Below are positions 55,563 to 64,000 of a stretch of 64,000 nt of DNA, piece by piece. The notes beneath the pieces were generated by a model, which made no database searches, was not told the DNA's origin, and saw nothing but the letters and a program-made list of their open reading frames with translations. The position numbers and the translations under genes were made by a program. Each line of letters begins with the position of its first letter. Positions within the stretch are counted from its first letter, which is position 1. Source of the DNA: Acanthornis magna (Eukaryota; Chordata; Aves; Passeriformes; Acanthizidae). The DNA lies in assembly GCA_036785705.1 (NCBI GenBank), contig JAWUZG010000961.1, forward strand, positions 310,001 to 374,000, given 5' to 3'.

Positions 55563-55884
55563 CCCGCGGCCCCCCCACCCCCGCAGTCCCCAGCCCGGAT
55601 CCCTCCCGCTCCTGCCGCGGTGGCGCCGGTGTCGCTGCCGGTGCCGGTGTCACCGCCCCCATGCCCGTCCCCGCAGCGGTGCCAGCGCCGGTGTCACCGT
55701 CCCCACCGCCGCCACCGGGCCCCGCATTCCCGCAGCCCCCGCAGCCCCGCCGCGGCCCCAGCCCGGATCCACCCGCTGCTGCCGGTACCGGTACCGGAAC
55801 CGGCACCGCTGTCGCTGTCACCGTCCCTGTCCCCTCCCCGGGCCCCGCACCCACCGCGCCCCCAGCGCGGATCCGTCCCGCTGC

Positions 55885-55998
55885 TGCCGTGCCGGTGCCG
55901 GTGCCGGTGTCCCCATCCCCACGGCCGTCCCCGCAGCGGGGGCGGTGCCGGTGCCGGTGCCGGTGCCGGTGCCGGTGCCGGTGCCGGTGCCGGTGCCG
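55885..55998 (-). repeat. (GGTGCC)n hexanucleotide next to NCAN exon 1 donor
   Basis: About ten pure GGTGCC/CCGGTG hexamers at 55940-55995 and a shorter run at 55885-55910. On the NCAN strand it is (GGCACC)n starting just after the GTACGTGC donor. Confidence 0.92.
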
Positions 55999-56005
55999 CA
56001 CGTAC

Positions 56006-56095
56006 CTGCTCCGTGCTCAGGGCGCGCCGGGACTCATCGCCGCCGGTAGAGCCGAGCACCCCCGCCGGCACCGGGGGCTTAAAAGCGGGGCTCGG
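56006..56095 (-). promoter_or_regulatory. NCAN: Probable NCAN non-coding exon 1 and core promoter
   Basis: On -, GCACGGAGCAG|GTACGTGCGG gives a donor at 56006/56005. About 75 bp upstream on - lies GCTTTTAAGCC (56077-56087), a TATA-like element, inside a CpG island (55400-56400). A start near 56050 would give a short non-coding exon. Inferred. Confidence 0.45.
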
Positions 56096-56589
56096 AGAGG
56101 GGGGCAGCGGGCCGGGCCCCCCCCGGAGGGGGCCGAGCCGGGCCGGGCCGGGCCAATCGCGGCTGGCGGCGGGCGCGGCCCCCCCCCTCCCCGCCGGTGC
56201 CGCCGGTGCCGCCCGCCCGCACCTGCCCGCAGCGGCGGAGAACCCGCGCCCGCTCCGCGCCCGCCGCGCTGCCCGGCGCAGGGCGAGGGGCGGCCGCGCA
56301 TGCGCCGCCCCCCCAAACCGGGGCCAACCCCCCCCAAAAACCGGGGCCGCCCCCTCCCCATGCAGCGGGGCCGCCCCCCGCACCCCGCTCGGCGTGAGGG
56401 GCCTGCAATGAGGGGGGGGCTCTGGGAGGGCGCTGAGAGAGATGGGGGTCTCCGGAATGGGGGGAGGGGGGGTGCCATGGGGTGGGGTCCCTGAGAGGAG
56501 GTGGGGGGTCCCTGGGATGGAGGCAGGAAGAGAGGGGGGGCCCAGAGGGATTTTGGGGTGTTTTCAAAGGGGGGGCGTCTTCCGGCCCC

Positions 56590-56935
56590 TGCCCACCCCG
56601 AAATTCCCTTTAAACCCTATAGGGTGGGATCAGCGTCCTCCAGACCCCCAAATTCCCTTTAAACCATATAGGGTGGGATCAGGACCCTCTAGACCCCAAA
56701 ATTCCCTTTAAACCATACAGGGTGGGATCAGCATCCTCCAGATCCTCCACACCTCAAAATTCCCTTTAAACCGTGTGGGGTGGGATCAGCATCCTGCAGC
56801 CCCTCCGCACCCCAAAATTCCCTTTAAACCATACAGGGTGGGATCAGCAGATCAGCATCCTCCAGCCCCTCCAGACCCCAAAATTCCCTTTAAACCATAC
56901 AGGGTGGGATCAGCACCCTCCAGACCCCCCTGTGG
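56590..56935. repeat. ~57-bp tandem repeat upstream of NCAN
   Basis: Six units with AAATTCCCTTTAAACCATA, CAGGGTGGGATCAGCATCC and TCCAGACCCC. Confidence 0.95.
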
Positions 56936-57104
56936 GGCCGCAATGGGGCGCGGGGGGGCTGGAAGCTGCTGGGGATGGATAAAGATTTAAAAACACCCAA
57001 AACCCCCTAAAAAATGGCTAAGACTCTCCACCACCAGAAACGACCCCCAAAACGGGGGAAGAAAACCATCACTGAGCTATCGGGGATTCTTTTTTTTTTT
57101 TTTT

Positions 57105-57540
57105 GGGAGGGGGGTGTCACCTTCCCGCCGGTGACCGAAGAATGCCAGCCTGTCTCCCGCGACTTGGCACCGAAACCCGCGGTCCCCCCTCCCTATTTCG
57201 CCCATAGGATGGATCCGTGGAAACCCGAGAGCAAAGTTCTCATTTCCGACTCCATTGTGCCAGACTTTTCGTGGCGTTTCCTGCCTTTTGTGAGCCCCCC
57301 CTGCTCCGGCACAATCCCGGCGTTGCCGGCGCACAGAGCTCCTCTGTTCCCCTCCTTTATGTGGCTGCAGCTGGCGGGCCCGGCCCCGTGGAGGTGCCCG
57401 AGCCTGGGGGACACTGGCGGGGGTCGCTGTCCCCGCGGGCTTTGCCAAGGGAAATTGGGGAGAGGGTCCCAGGGGGTTTGGTGGCGCAGCTTCTTCCCGC
57501 TCCCGGTGGGTGCAGCCACCCTACAGATGTCCCGTCCCGC
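57105..57540. promoter_or_regulatory. Unique block upstream of NCAN
   Basis: About 430 bp of non-repetitive sequence (GAATGCCAGCCTGTCTCCC, CATTGTGCCAGACTTTTCG, CGTTTCCTGCCTTTTGTG). No coding exon found. Candidate conserved element. Confidence 0.25.
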
Positions 57541-57544
57541 TTTG

Positions 57545-58300
57545 GGAGGGTGCCCGGGGTGGGTTTGGGGTTGTGGGGTGCTCAGGGAGGGTCTGGGAGC
57601 AGAACCAAGGGATGGGGCAGGTTCTGAAATCCTAATTCAGAGCACCCAGGGGGGTTTTGGGGTTGTGGGGTGCTCAGGGAGGGTCCGGGAGCAGAACCAA
57701 GGGATGGGGCAGGTTCTGAAATCCTCACCGGGTGGGGCAACGGAGTTTTGGGGTTGTGGGGTGCTCAGGGAGGGTCCGGGAGTGGAGCCTTGGGATGGGG
57801 CCAGCTCTGAAATCCTCACCCGGGGAGCCCAGGGGGGTTTTGGGGTTGTGGGGTGTTCAGGGAGGGTCTGGGAGTGGTGGAAGCAGAGCCATGGGATGGG
57901 GCCAGCTCTGAAATCCTAATTCGGAGCACCCAGAGGGGTTTTGGGGTTGCGGGGTGCTCAGGGAGGATGGCACAGGAGTGGTGGAAGCAGAGCTGTGGGA
58001 TGGGGCTGACTCGGAAATCCTAATTCAGAGCACCCAGGGGGGTTTTGGGGTTGTAGGGTGCTCAGGGAGGGTCCGGGAGTGGAGCCATGGGATGGGGCCA
58101 GCTCTGAAATCCTCACCCGGGGTGCCCAGGGGAAATTTTGGGGTTGTAGGATGCAAAGGAAAGGTGGTCCAGGAGTGGTGGAAGCAGAGCCATGGGATGG
58201 GGCCGGCTCTGAAATCCTCACCCGGAGAGCCCAGAGGGGTTTTGGGGTGGTAGGGTGCTCAGGGAGAGTCTGGAAGCAGAGCCATGGGATGGGGCTGGCT
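57545..58300. repeat. ~95-bp tandem repeat upstream of NCAN
   Basis: About eight units with TTTTGGGGTTGTGGGGTGCT, CAGGGAGGGTCTGGGAG, CCATGGGATGGGGCC and TCTGAAATCCTCACCC. Confidence 0.95.
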
Positions 58301-59050
58301 CGGGAATCCTCGCCCCGAGCACCCTCCGGATGCTCCCACCGCCCCCCAGAGCTGGGCCCTGCACCCACCCCCGTCCCAAATCCTTCCTCCTGCTCTTCAT
58401 CTTCCCAAATTCCGCCTGGAGATCCGGCGGCGTGCCTGGATCAGGGACCGGATGGGCTCATTCCCGTTCCCAGCGGGACCCTCGGCTGTCCCCAGCGCCA
58501 AACCCTGCGTGTCACCCATCCCAAAAACTCCACCGCCGCTGCTCCCGGCCTGACCCCGACCCTCGAAGAGACCTCTCGGGGGCTCAGACCTCACCGCGGG
58601 CTCGAGGCAGGGGAGGGGACACCCCGGGCCACCCCCAGGGGACACTCTGCGGCGCGGCAGAGGCGGCAGGGACGTGTCCCCAGCCATTTGTGTGGCGGGG
58701 GAAGGCGCTGGCAGTGACTGAGCGCAGCTCTCGTCTCAAGTGGCGATAAATGTCACAGCAGCCACCCGCCAGCGCGGCTCGGGGACCGGGGGGGGACATG
58801 GACACCTCTCCCTCCTCTGCGGCAGCTGCTCCGTGCCCGGGGACGCGCTGGGGAGCAGCTCCTCCGCTGGCACCACTTTGGCGTGCCAGTGTCCTCCCTC
58901 CGGCGGGGAGGTGACTTCGTGGGGTCTGGTGGCACTCTGGAACCCCAAACCTGCCAAGATCGAGCCTCGCTGGGGTGGCAGAGCCAGCGGTGTCCCAACG
59001 TCCCCATCCTCGCCCAGAGTGGGGTCTCCCCGCACCCAGCGGCGTCACCC
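58300..59050. other. Unique 5' flank of NCAN
   Basis: Non-repetitive GC-rich sequence; 58690-58760 (GCAGTGACTGAGCGCAGC, AAGTGGCGATAAATGTCACA) is AT-richer and element-like. No gene seen. Confidence 0.4.
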
Positions 59051-59560
59051 CGAGAGCCCCGAGCTGTCACCCACGGCCCCGAACCGTCACCGTGTCCCCA
59101 CAGCCCCGAACCATCACTGTGTCCCCACGGCCCTGAACCATCACCGTGTCCCCATGGCCCTGAAACGTCACCGTGTCCCCACGGCCCCAAACCACCACTG
59201 TGTCCCCACGGCCCCGAACCGTCACCGTGTCCCCACAGCCCCGGACCGTCACCGTGTCCCCACAGCCCCGAACCGTCACTGTGTCCCCACGGCCCCAAAC
59301 CATCACCGTGTCCCCACGGCCCTGAACCGTCACCGTGTCCCCACGGTCCTGAACCATCACTGTGTCCCCACAGCCCTGAACCGTCACCGTGTCCCCATGG
59401 CCCTGAACCGTCACCGTGTCCCCATGGCCCTGAACCGTCACCGTGTCCCCACGGCCCCGAACCATCATCGTGTCCTCATAGCCCCGAACCATCACTGTGT
59501 CCCCACAGCCCCGAACTGTCACTGTGTCCCCACGACCCCGACCCCGCCGGGGTGGCCTGG
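59050..59560. repeat. 27-bp tandem repeat upstream of NCAN
   Basis: About 19 units of CCGAACCGTCACCGTGTCCC plus CACGGCC. Confidence 0.96.
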
Positions 59561-59639
59561 CTGGGGTGACCCCACCCTCGGCCCCACTGCCCGGCCCCAG
59601 GCTCGGCAGGATCGCGGGGGGAGCGGGGGCCGCGCGTCT

Positions 59640-60180
59640 TTCCGAGGCCGAGCGCGGGGATTGTGGTGAAATCCTGCAGCAGTGTTGCCGTGACGACCCT
59701 CCCGCAGTTTCCATCCAGAGATGTTTTCCTTTGTTGTGACAGGGACACGGGGAGAGGCCGCGGGCGCTTGGGGTGCGGTGACAACGCCGAGGGGCTCCCC
59801 CCGCGAAGGGCAGGACCTGCCACCCCCCGAGGGGACACCACTGCGGCTCCTTGTGGGGCTGGGGGGTCCCCAACGATCCAGAGCCCCCCTGGCTTGTCCC
59901 CAGCCCCCCCAGGGGACAGCGGAGCCAGGTGGCGTGAGTTTGGCAGCTCTCAGCCAGGTCTTGCTGCTGTCGCAATAGAGCGGTGACACGGCCAGTCCTC
60001 GGTGCGGGGACAGCTGTGGGGACACCGGAGCGTCCCGATGGGGACGGAGGGGTTAGTCCGGTGGTGACACCCACGTCCCCCACGGGACAGAGCCAGTTTG
60101 GGTGGGTGGCGACACCGGGAGCTGCCCCGGTTTGGGGTGGTGGCACCGCGACCGGGGTGTCCCGGAGCCTCGCTGGGTGT
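59640..60180. other. Unique 5' flank of NCAN
   Basis: 59640-59760 holds GGATTGTGGTGAAATCCTGC, AGTGTTGCCGTGACGAC and TTTTCCTTTGTTGTGACAGG (SOX-like). The remainder is GC-rich with no gene seen. Confidence 0.35.
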
Positions 60181-60690
60181 CCCCGCAGCTCTCCGTGAGG
60201 GTGGCCCGGTGTCCCCACAGCCCCCGAGAGGGTGGCCCGGTGTCACCACCTCACCGCGGGGTGCTCGGGGGTCCCCGCAGCCTCCAGGGAGGGTGGCCCT
60301 TTGTCCCCTCAGCCCCACGGGAGGGTGACCCAGTGTCCCTGCAGCCCCAGGGAAGGTGGCCCAGTGTCCCCGCAGCTTCCCGGGAGGGTGGCTCGATGTC
60401 CCCGCAGCTCTTTGGGAAGGTGACCCGGTGTCCCCTCAGCCCCCACGAGAGGGTGGCCCGGTGTCCCGGAAGCCCCCGGGGAAGGTGGCCCGGTGTCCCG
60501 GAAGCCCCCGGGAGGGTGGCCCGGTGTCCCCTCAGCCCCCAGGGAGGGTGGCCCGGTGTCCCCTCAGCCCCCGGGAGGGTGGCCCGGTGTCCCCTCAGCC
60601 CCAGGGAGGGTGGCCCGGTCTCCCCTCAGCCCCCAGGGAGGGTGGCCCGGTCTCCCCTCAGCCCCCAGGGAGGGTGGCCCGGTGTCGCCG
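60180..60690. repeat. ~31-bp tandem repeat upstream of NCAN
   Basis: About 16 units of GGGAGGGTGGCCCGGTGTCC plus CCTCAGCCCCC. Confidence 0.96.
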
Positions 60691-60734
60691 CCTCTCCGCG
60701 GGGTGCTCGGGGGTCCCCGTCCCGCGCCCCACGG

Positions 60735-60860
60735 AGCCGCTTGTTATTCCGCTCAGGTCCGCCGGCGGCTAATGCAGGCCGTTCCAGGAGAGCTGCCACA
60801 TTCATCAGCACTGCAGCTCATTAGCGAGGCCTCCGCCACCGCAGCTGGGGCCAGCGCTCG
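60735..60860. promoter_or_regulatory. Candidate regulatory block upstream of NCAN
   Basis: Unique CGGCTAATGCAGGCCG, GCCACATTCATCAGCACTG, CAGCTCATTAGCGAGGC: TAATG/CATTAG homeodomain-like cores. Followed at 60868-60910 by short (CACCGG) and (GGAC) microsatellites. Confidence 0.3.
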
Positions 60861-61074
60861 GGGCACCGGCACCGGCACCGGCACGGGACGGACGGACGGA
60901 CGGACGGACAGGCGGCTCCGGGGCCGGGGACAACCGGCGGCTCTGTCCTGTCTCGGCTGGAGCCGGGCGGGACAGCTGAGCCGAGGGTCTGGAGGGGACA
61001 GGGGCACCCCAGAAGGATGGGACTGTCTCCATGCTGTCCCTGTCCCCTCATCCCGGCACGGCAGCGAGGGTCCG

Positions 61075-61460
61075 GGCCGGGGGCTGCGGTGTCCCCCCGG
61101 ACCGGGGGCTGCGGTGTCCCCCGGTGCTGCGGTGTCCCCCCGGGGCTGCGATGTCCCCCCCGGGCCGGGGGCTGCGGTGTCCCCCGGTGCTGCGGTGTCC
61201 CCCCGGGGCTGCGGTGTCCCCCCGGACCGGGGGCTGCGGTGTCCCCCGGGGCTGCGGTGTCCCCCCGGGGCTGCGATGTCCCCCCCGGGCCGGGGGTTGC
61301 GGTGTCCCCCTGGGCTGCGGTGTCCCCCCGGACCGGGGGCTGCGGTGTCCCCCGGGGCTGCGGTGTCCCCCCGGGGCTGCGGTGTCCCCCCCGGTGCTGT
61401 GGTGTCCCCCCAGGCTGCGGTGTCCCCCCGGGCCGGGTGCTGCGGTGTCCCCCGGGGCTG
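61075..61460. repeat. ~19-bp GGGGCTGCGGTGTCCCCC array
   Basis: About 20 units in a 60-130 bp higher-order pattern. Confidence 0.95.
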
Positions 61461-61520
61461 CCCGGGCCAGGCCCAACTTCTCTCCGAGCCCACCGGCGGC
61501 AGGCATTGATTTTATTTGCC

Positions 61521-61534
61521 GTTTCCATGGCAAC
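61521..61534. promoter_or_regulatory. RFX X-box-like site
   Basis: GTTTCCATGGCAAC (reverse complement GTTGCCATGGAAAC), an imperfect-palindrome match to the RFX family X-box, in a unique AT-richer block (61495-61560). Confidence 0.5.
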
Positions 61535-61689
61535 TGCCTCCTTCCCTTCCCCCTCCCGCCAGCCGGACCCGCTCCTCCGCCCTCGGGCAGCGCCACCCCG
61601 CACCTGGGACACCATGGGGACACGATGGGGACACGGGAGGGAACGCGGGAGGGAACGCGGGAGGGGACATGGGGGTGGCGATGTCACCA

Positions 61690-62400
61690 GCTCACTCCTG
61701 AGGGTGATTCTGGGCTAGCAGGCGGCTGGACTGGCACGGGGGACACGGGGGACACGGGGGACACGGGGGACACGGCGGACACGGGGGACACCGGGCCCGG
61801 CCAGCCCCGCTCTGGCTCCGGCGATAATCAGCAGCGGGGCTGGCAGGACGCCGTGCTGGCTCATTAGCCAGGGTGCTAATTGTCCCGTGCGGGGACACCG
61901 AGCAGCATCTCCCGCTCGCGAAGCCAAGCTCATTAACGGCACATGCCACCGTCACACCTGCTCCCAGCGCAGGGAGACACGGCCGGCCGCTCCTGGAGCC
62001 AGCGGTGACACCGTCGGGGAGGACACCGCCACCGCAGCAAGGCCGGTGCCCTCACCCCTGGGCACTAAAACCGGCGTTATAATGAATTAATGATAATTAT
62101 AACATTTACACATCCTCTTCCAGAGCGACGCACCCACGGCCACCTCCTTGCCAGCGCCGAGATGCCACCACATTGTCACTTAGCATGAATTCCAAACGAC
62201 ATCTGGCTGTGCCAAGCTCTGCCCTTCCCAAACCCCCCCGGCACCCGCGGCCTGCTCGCTCGGGGGAATTTTGACAAATAATAAAGGCGCGGAGAACAGG
62301 CAGAGCCCTGTGCCGAATTCCGCATCCCCCGGCGGTCCCCGGGGCTTTACACGGAAGTGGAAATCAATCGGCACAAGTAATTAATGGTGAAGGGCACAAC
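61690..62400. promoter_or_regulatory. Large unique AT-richer block upstream of NCAN
   Basis: After a short GACACGGGG array (61735-61790), unique sequence with GGCTCATTAGCC (inverted repeat with CTGGCT/AGCCAG), GCTAATTGTCC, TAATGAATTAATGATAATTA (62080-62099), TTTTGACAAATAATAAAGG and CACAAGTAATTAATGG. Element-like cluster of homeodomain cores; no coding exon seen. Confidence 0.35.
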
Positions 62401-62799
62401 ACCCGCTCTTTCTTCGGAAGCGCCGGCCGGGGTTGCTCGGCAGAGCCCACCCGCCGCCGCCCGCCGCACAAAAGGCACCGGGCGCTCGCTTCCTGCGCCG
62501 CCGGCACGGCGGGGCCGCGGCGGAACCGTGCCAGGAGCCGGGCCCGCTGCGAGCGGGGGGTCTGGAGCCGTGCCCGAGCCAGCCTTGGCACCGGCCCGGC
62601 CTGCGGCTCCTGGATGCCGTGGAAAGGCCTCCCCGGGGAGCGGCGGAGCGCCGGGCTGGATGGCAGCCGGAGAGCCGCCAGGGCTGCCCCGGCACGGCTC
62701 GGCACGGCCCCGGCGGCGGCACAGCAGCGTTCCTCGACAGCGAGGAAGGTGTTGAGGCCGGAGATGCTGGGGCTGGGCGCTGCGTCCCGGTTCTCCAGG

Positions 62800-63420
62800 G
62801 ATGGAGGGGTCAGGGTAATTGGGATCTGGGTGCTGGAGGGGTCGGGGGACACTGGGATCTGGGTGCTGGAGGGGTTTGGGGTCACTGGGATCTGGGTGCT
62901 GGAGGGGTTTGGGGTCACTGGGATCCTCTCAGTTCTCCGGGGATGGAAGGGTCGGGGGTCACTGGGATCCACCCAGAGGTGGACAGGTCGGGGGGCCCTG
63001 GGACCCCCCCGGTTCCCCAGTACTGGAAGGGTCAGGGATCACTGGGATCTTCCCGGTTCTCCAGTGCTGGAGGGGTAGGGGGTCATTGGGATCCGAGTGC
63101 TAGAAGGGTCAGGAGTCACTGGGATCCCCCCGGTTCTCCAGGGCCGGAGGGGTCGGGGGTCACTGGGATCCGAGTGCTGGAAGGGTTTGGGGTCACTGGG
63201 ATCCCCCCGGTTCCCCAGCACTGGAAGGGTCGGCGGTCACTGGGATCTGGGTGCTGGAGGGGTTTGGGGTCACTGGGATCCACCCAGGGGTGGACAGCTC
63301 GGGGCCACTGGGATCCTCCCGGTTCTCAGTGCTGGAAGGGTTTGGGGTCACTGGGATCTGGATGCTAGAAGGGTCAGGGGTCACTGGGATCCCCCCGGTC
63401 CCCAGGGTGGGACAGGTCGG
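62800..63420. repeat. ~30-bp tandem repeat at distal NCAN flank
   Basis: GGGGTCACTGGGATCTGGGT and GCTGGAGGGGTTT units in a ~100-bp higher-order pattern. Confidence 0.95.
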
Positions 63421-63509
63421 GGGTCCCTGGATCAGCAGGGGGGGCGCTGCCGCCAGGCGCGTGCGGGCGGTGACGCGCACGGCGGTGGCAGAAGTGGCAG
63501 CTCTGTCCC

Positions 63510-63880
63510 CAGACGCGCAATTAGCCCAGGGGCAAATGAGGCTCCTGCGGTTTTTGACCCAATTTCTCAGGCGAAACTCAGGCGGGGGAAGGAGGGGAGA
63601 GAGGAGGAGGAGGAGGAAGGCAGAGCCCGTCAGGCGTGTGCCGCTGTGTCGCATGTCCCCGCGGGTGTGCGCACACGCGTGTGACATGTGTGTGACATGT
63701 GTGTGCGGGCGGCAGCGTGTCCCCAGCCGGGGCCGAGCCCCGGGGCTGTGCCGGGGACGGGGACAGGGACGGGGGCGGGGACGGGGCGGCTTTCGCAGCT
63801 CTCGCCCGGGTTTATTTTTGCCGGTGACTGAGCTGAGGCGGCCTCGGCGCGGCCGCCGTGACTCACCGGCACCGGGAGCG
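63510..63880. other. Unique distal flank
   Basis: CGCAATTAGCCCAGGGGCAA (63519-63538), TGTGACATGTGTGTGACATG, GGTGACTGAGCTGAGG and an AP-1-like GTGACTCACC near 63860. No gene seen. Confidence 0.3.
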
Positions 63881-63904
63881 GTGCGGGGCGGCAGAACCGG
63901 GGGC

Positions 63905-64000
63905 TGGGGCGGGAAGGGATGAGCAGGGATGCAGGGACATGCAGGGATGAGCAGGGAGTGCAGGGATGAGCAGGGAGTGCAGGGATGAGCAGGGAGGTGC
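63905..64000. repeat. GAGCAGGGAGTGCAGGGAT array cut by window end
   Basis: About five ~18-bp units running off the right edge. Confidence 0.9.

Larger units (their letters stand above)
47955..56005 (-). other. NCAN: NCAN intron 1 (8 kb), repeat-rich
   Basis: Between the first coding exon and the probable non-coding exon 1. No coding exon found on either strand. Contains eight or more arrays listed separately and unique blocks at about 49800-50060, 50960-51440, 52700-52850, 53240-54440 and 54540-54940. Confidence 0.7.

Noticed and set aside
57000..57540. Possible small gene starting near ATG 57014 or 57211
   Set aside because: No recognisable domain and frame runs into the 95-bp array; more like a non-coding element.

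Overview
The window reads as vertebrate nuclear DNA. Four multi-exon genes keep the order and relative orientation SUGP1 - TM6SF2 - HAPLN4 - NCAN known from human 19p13.11. High GC, compact genes, introns made almost wholly of tandem repeats and no visible LINE, SINE or LTR element suggest a bird microchromosome (chicken 28-like). The species cannot be named from the sequence. All exon boundaries below were derived by hand from splice sites, reading phase and similarity to the vertebrate families.

Layout. 1-6145 (+): the last four exons of SUGP1 (G-patch end and C-terminus) and its 3'UTR. 8377-22835 (+): complete TM6SF2, ten coding exons joining to 377 codons plus stop. About 23.7-32.2 kb (+): HAPLN4, with a likely non-coding exon 1 in a CpG island at 23.7-24.0 kb and four coding exons joining to 371 codons plus stop. 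33.4-56.1 kb (-): NCAN (neurocan), convergent with HAPLN4, 14 coding exons joining to 1464 codons plus stop (signal peptide, Ig, two Link modules, two long mucin/glycosaminoglycan exons, two EGF, C-type lectin, Sushi, basic tail). A probable non-coding exon 1 and promoter lie near 56.0-56.1 kb. 56.3-64.0 kb is 5' flank of NCAN: tandem arrays alternating with unique, AT-richer blocks that look like candidate regulatory elements.

Biology. NCAN is a chondroitin-sulfate proteoglycan of perineuronal nets and HAPLN4 is a brain link protein that stabilises lectican-hyaluronan complexes, so the two convergent genes serve one matrix. TM6SF2 acts in hepatic and enterocyte lipoprotein lipidation. SUGP1 is a splicing factor acting with SF3B1 and DHX15. 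The last two are neighbours by synteny rather than by pathway.

Most unusual feature. Several tandem arrays are built from the splice junctions themselves: copies of an exon edge with its acceptor or donor are repeated in the adjoining intron (SUGP1 3539-4500; TM6SF2 13916-14328 and 19648-20265; HAPLN4 26762-27483 and 29890-30922; NCAN 34122-34500, 38570-38881 and 41329-41530). This puts up to 25 decoy splice sites beside one real site. In NCAN the duplicated acceptor lies 123 bp upstream in open frame and could add 41 residues. Other points are a GC-AG intron in NCAN, a relocated cysteine in NCAN EGF1, a coding 21-bp minisatellite in NCAN, and long polypyrimidine and G-run arrays with non-B DNA potential. 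The many long repeat-encoded reading frames are not supported as genes.
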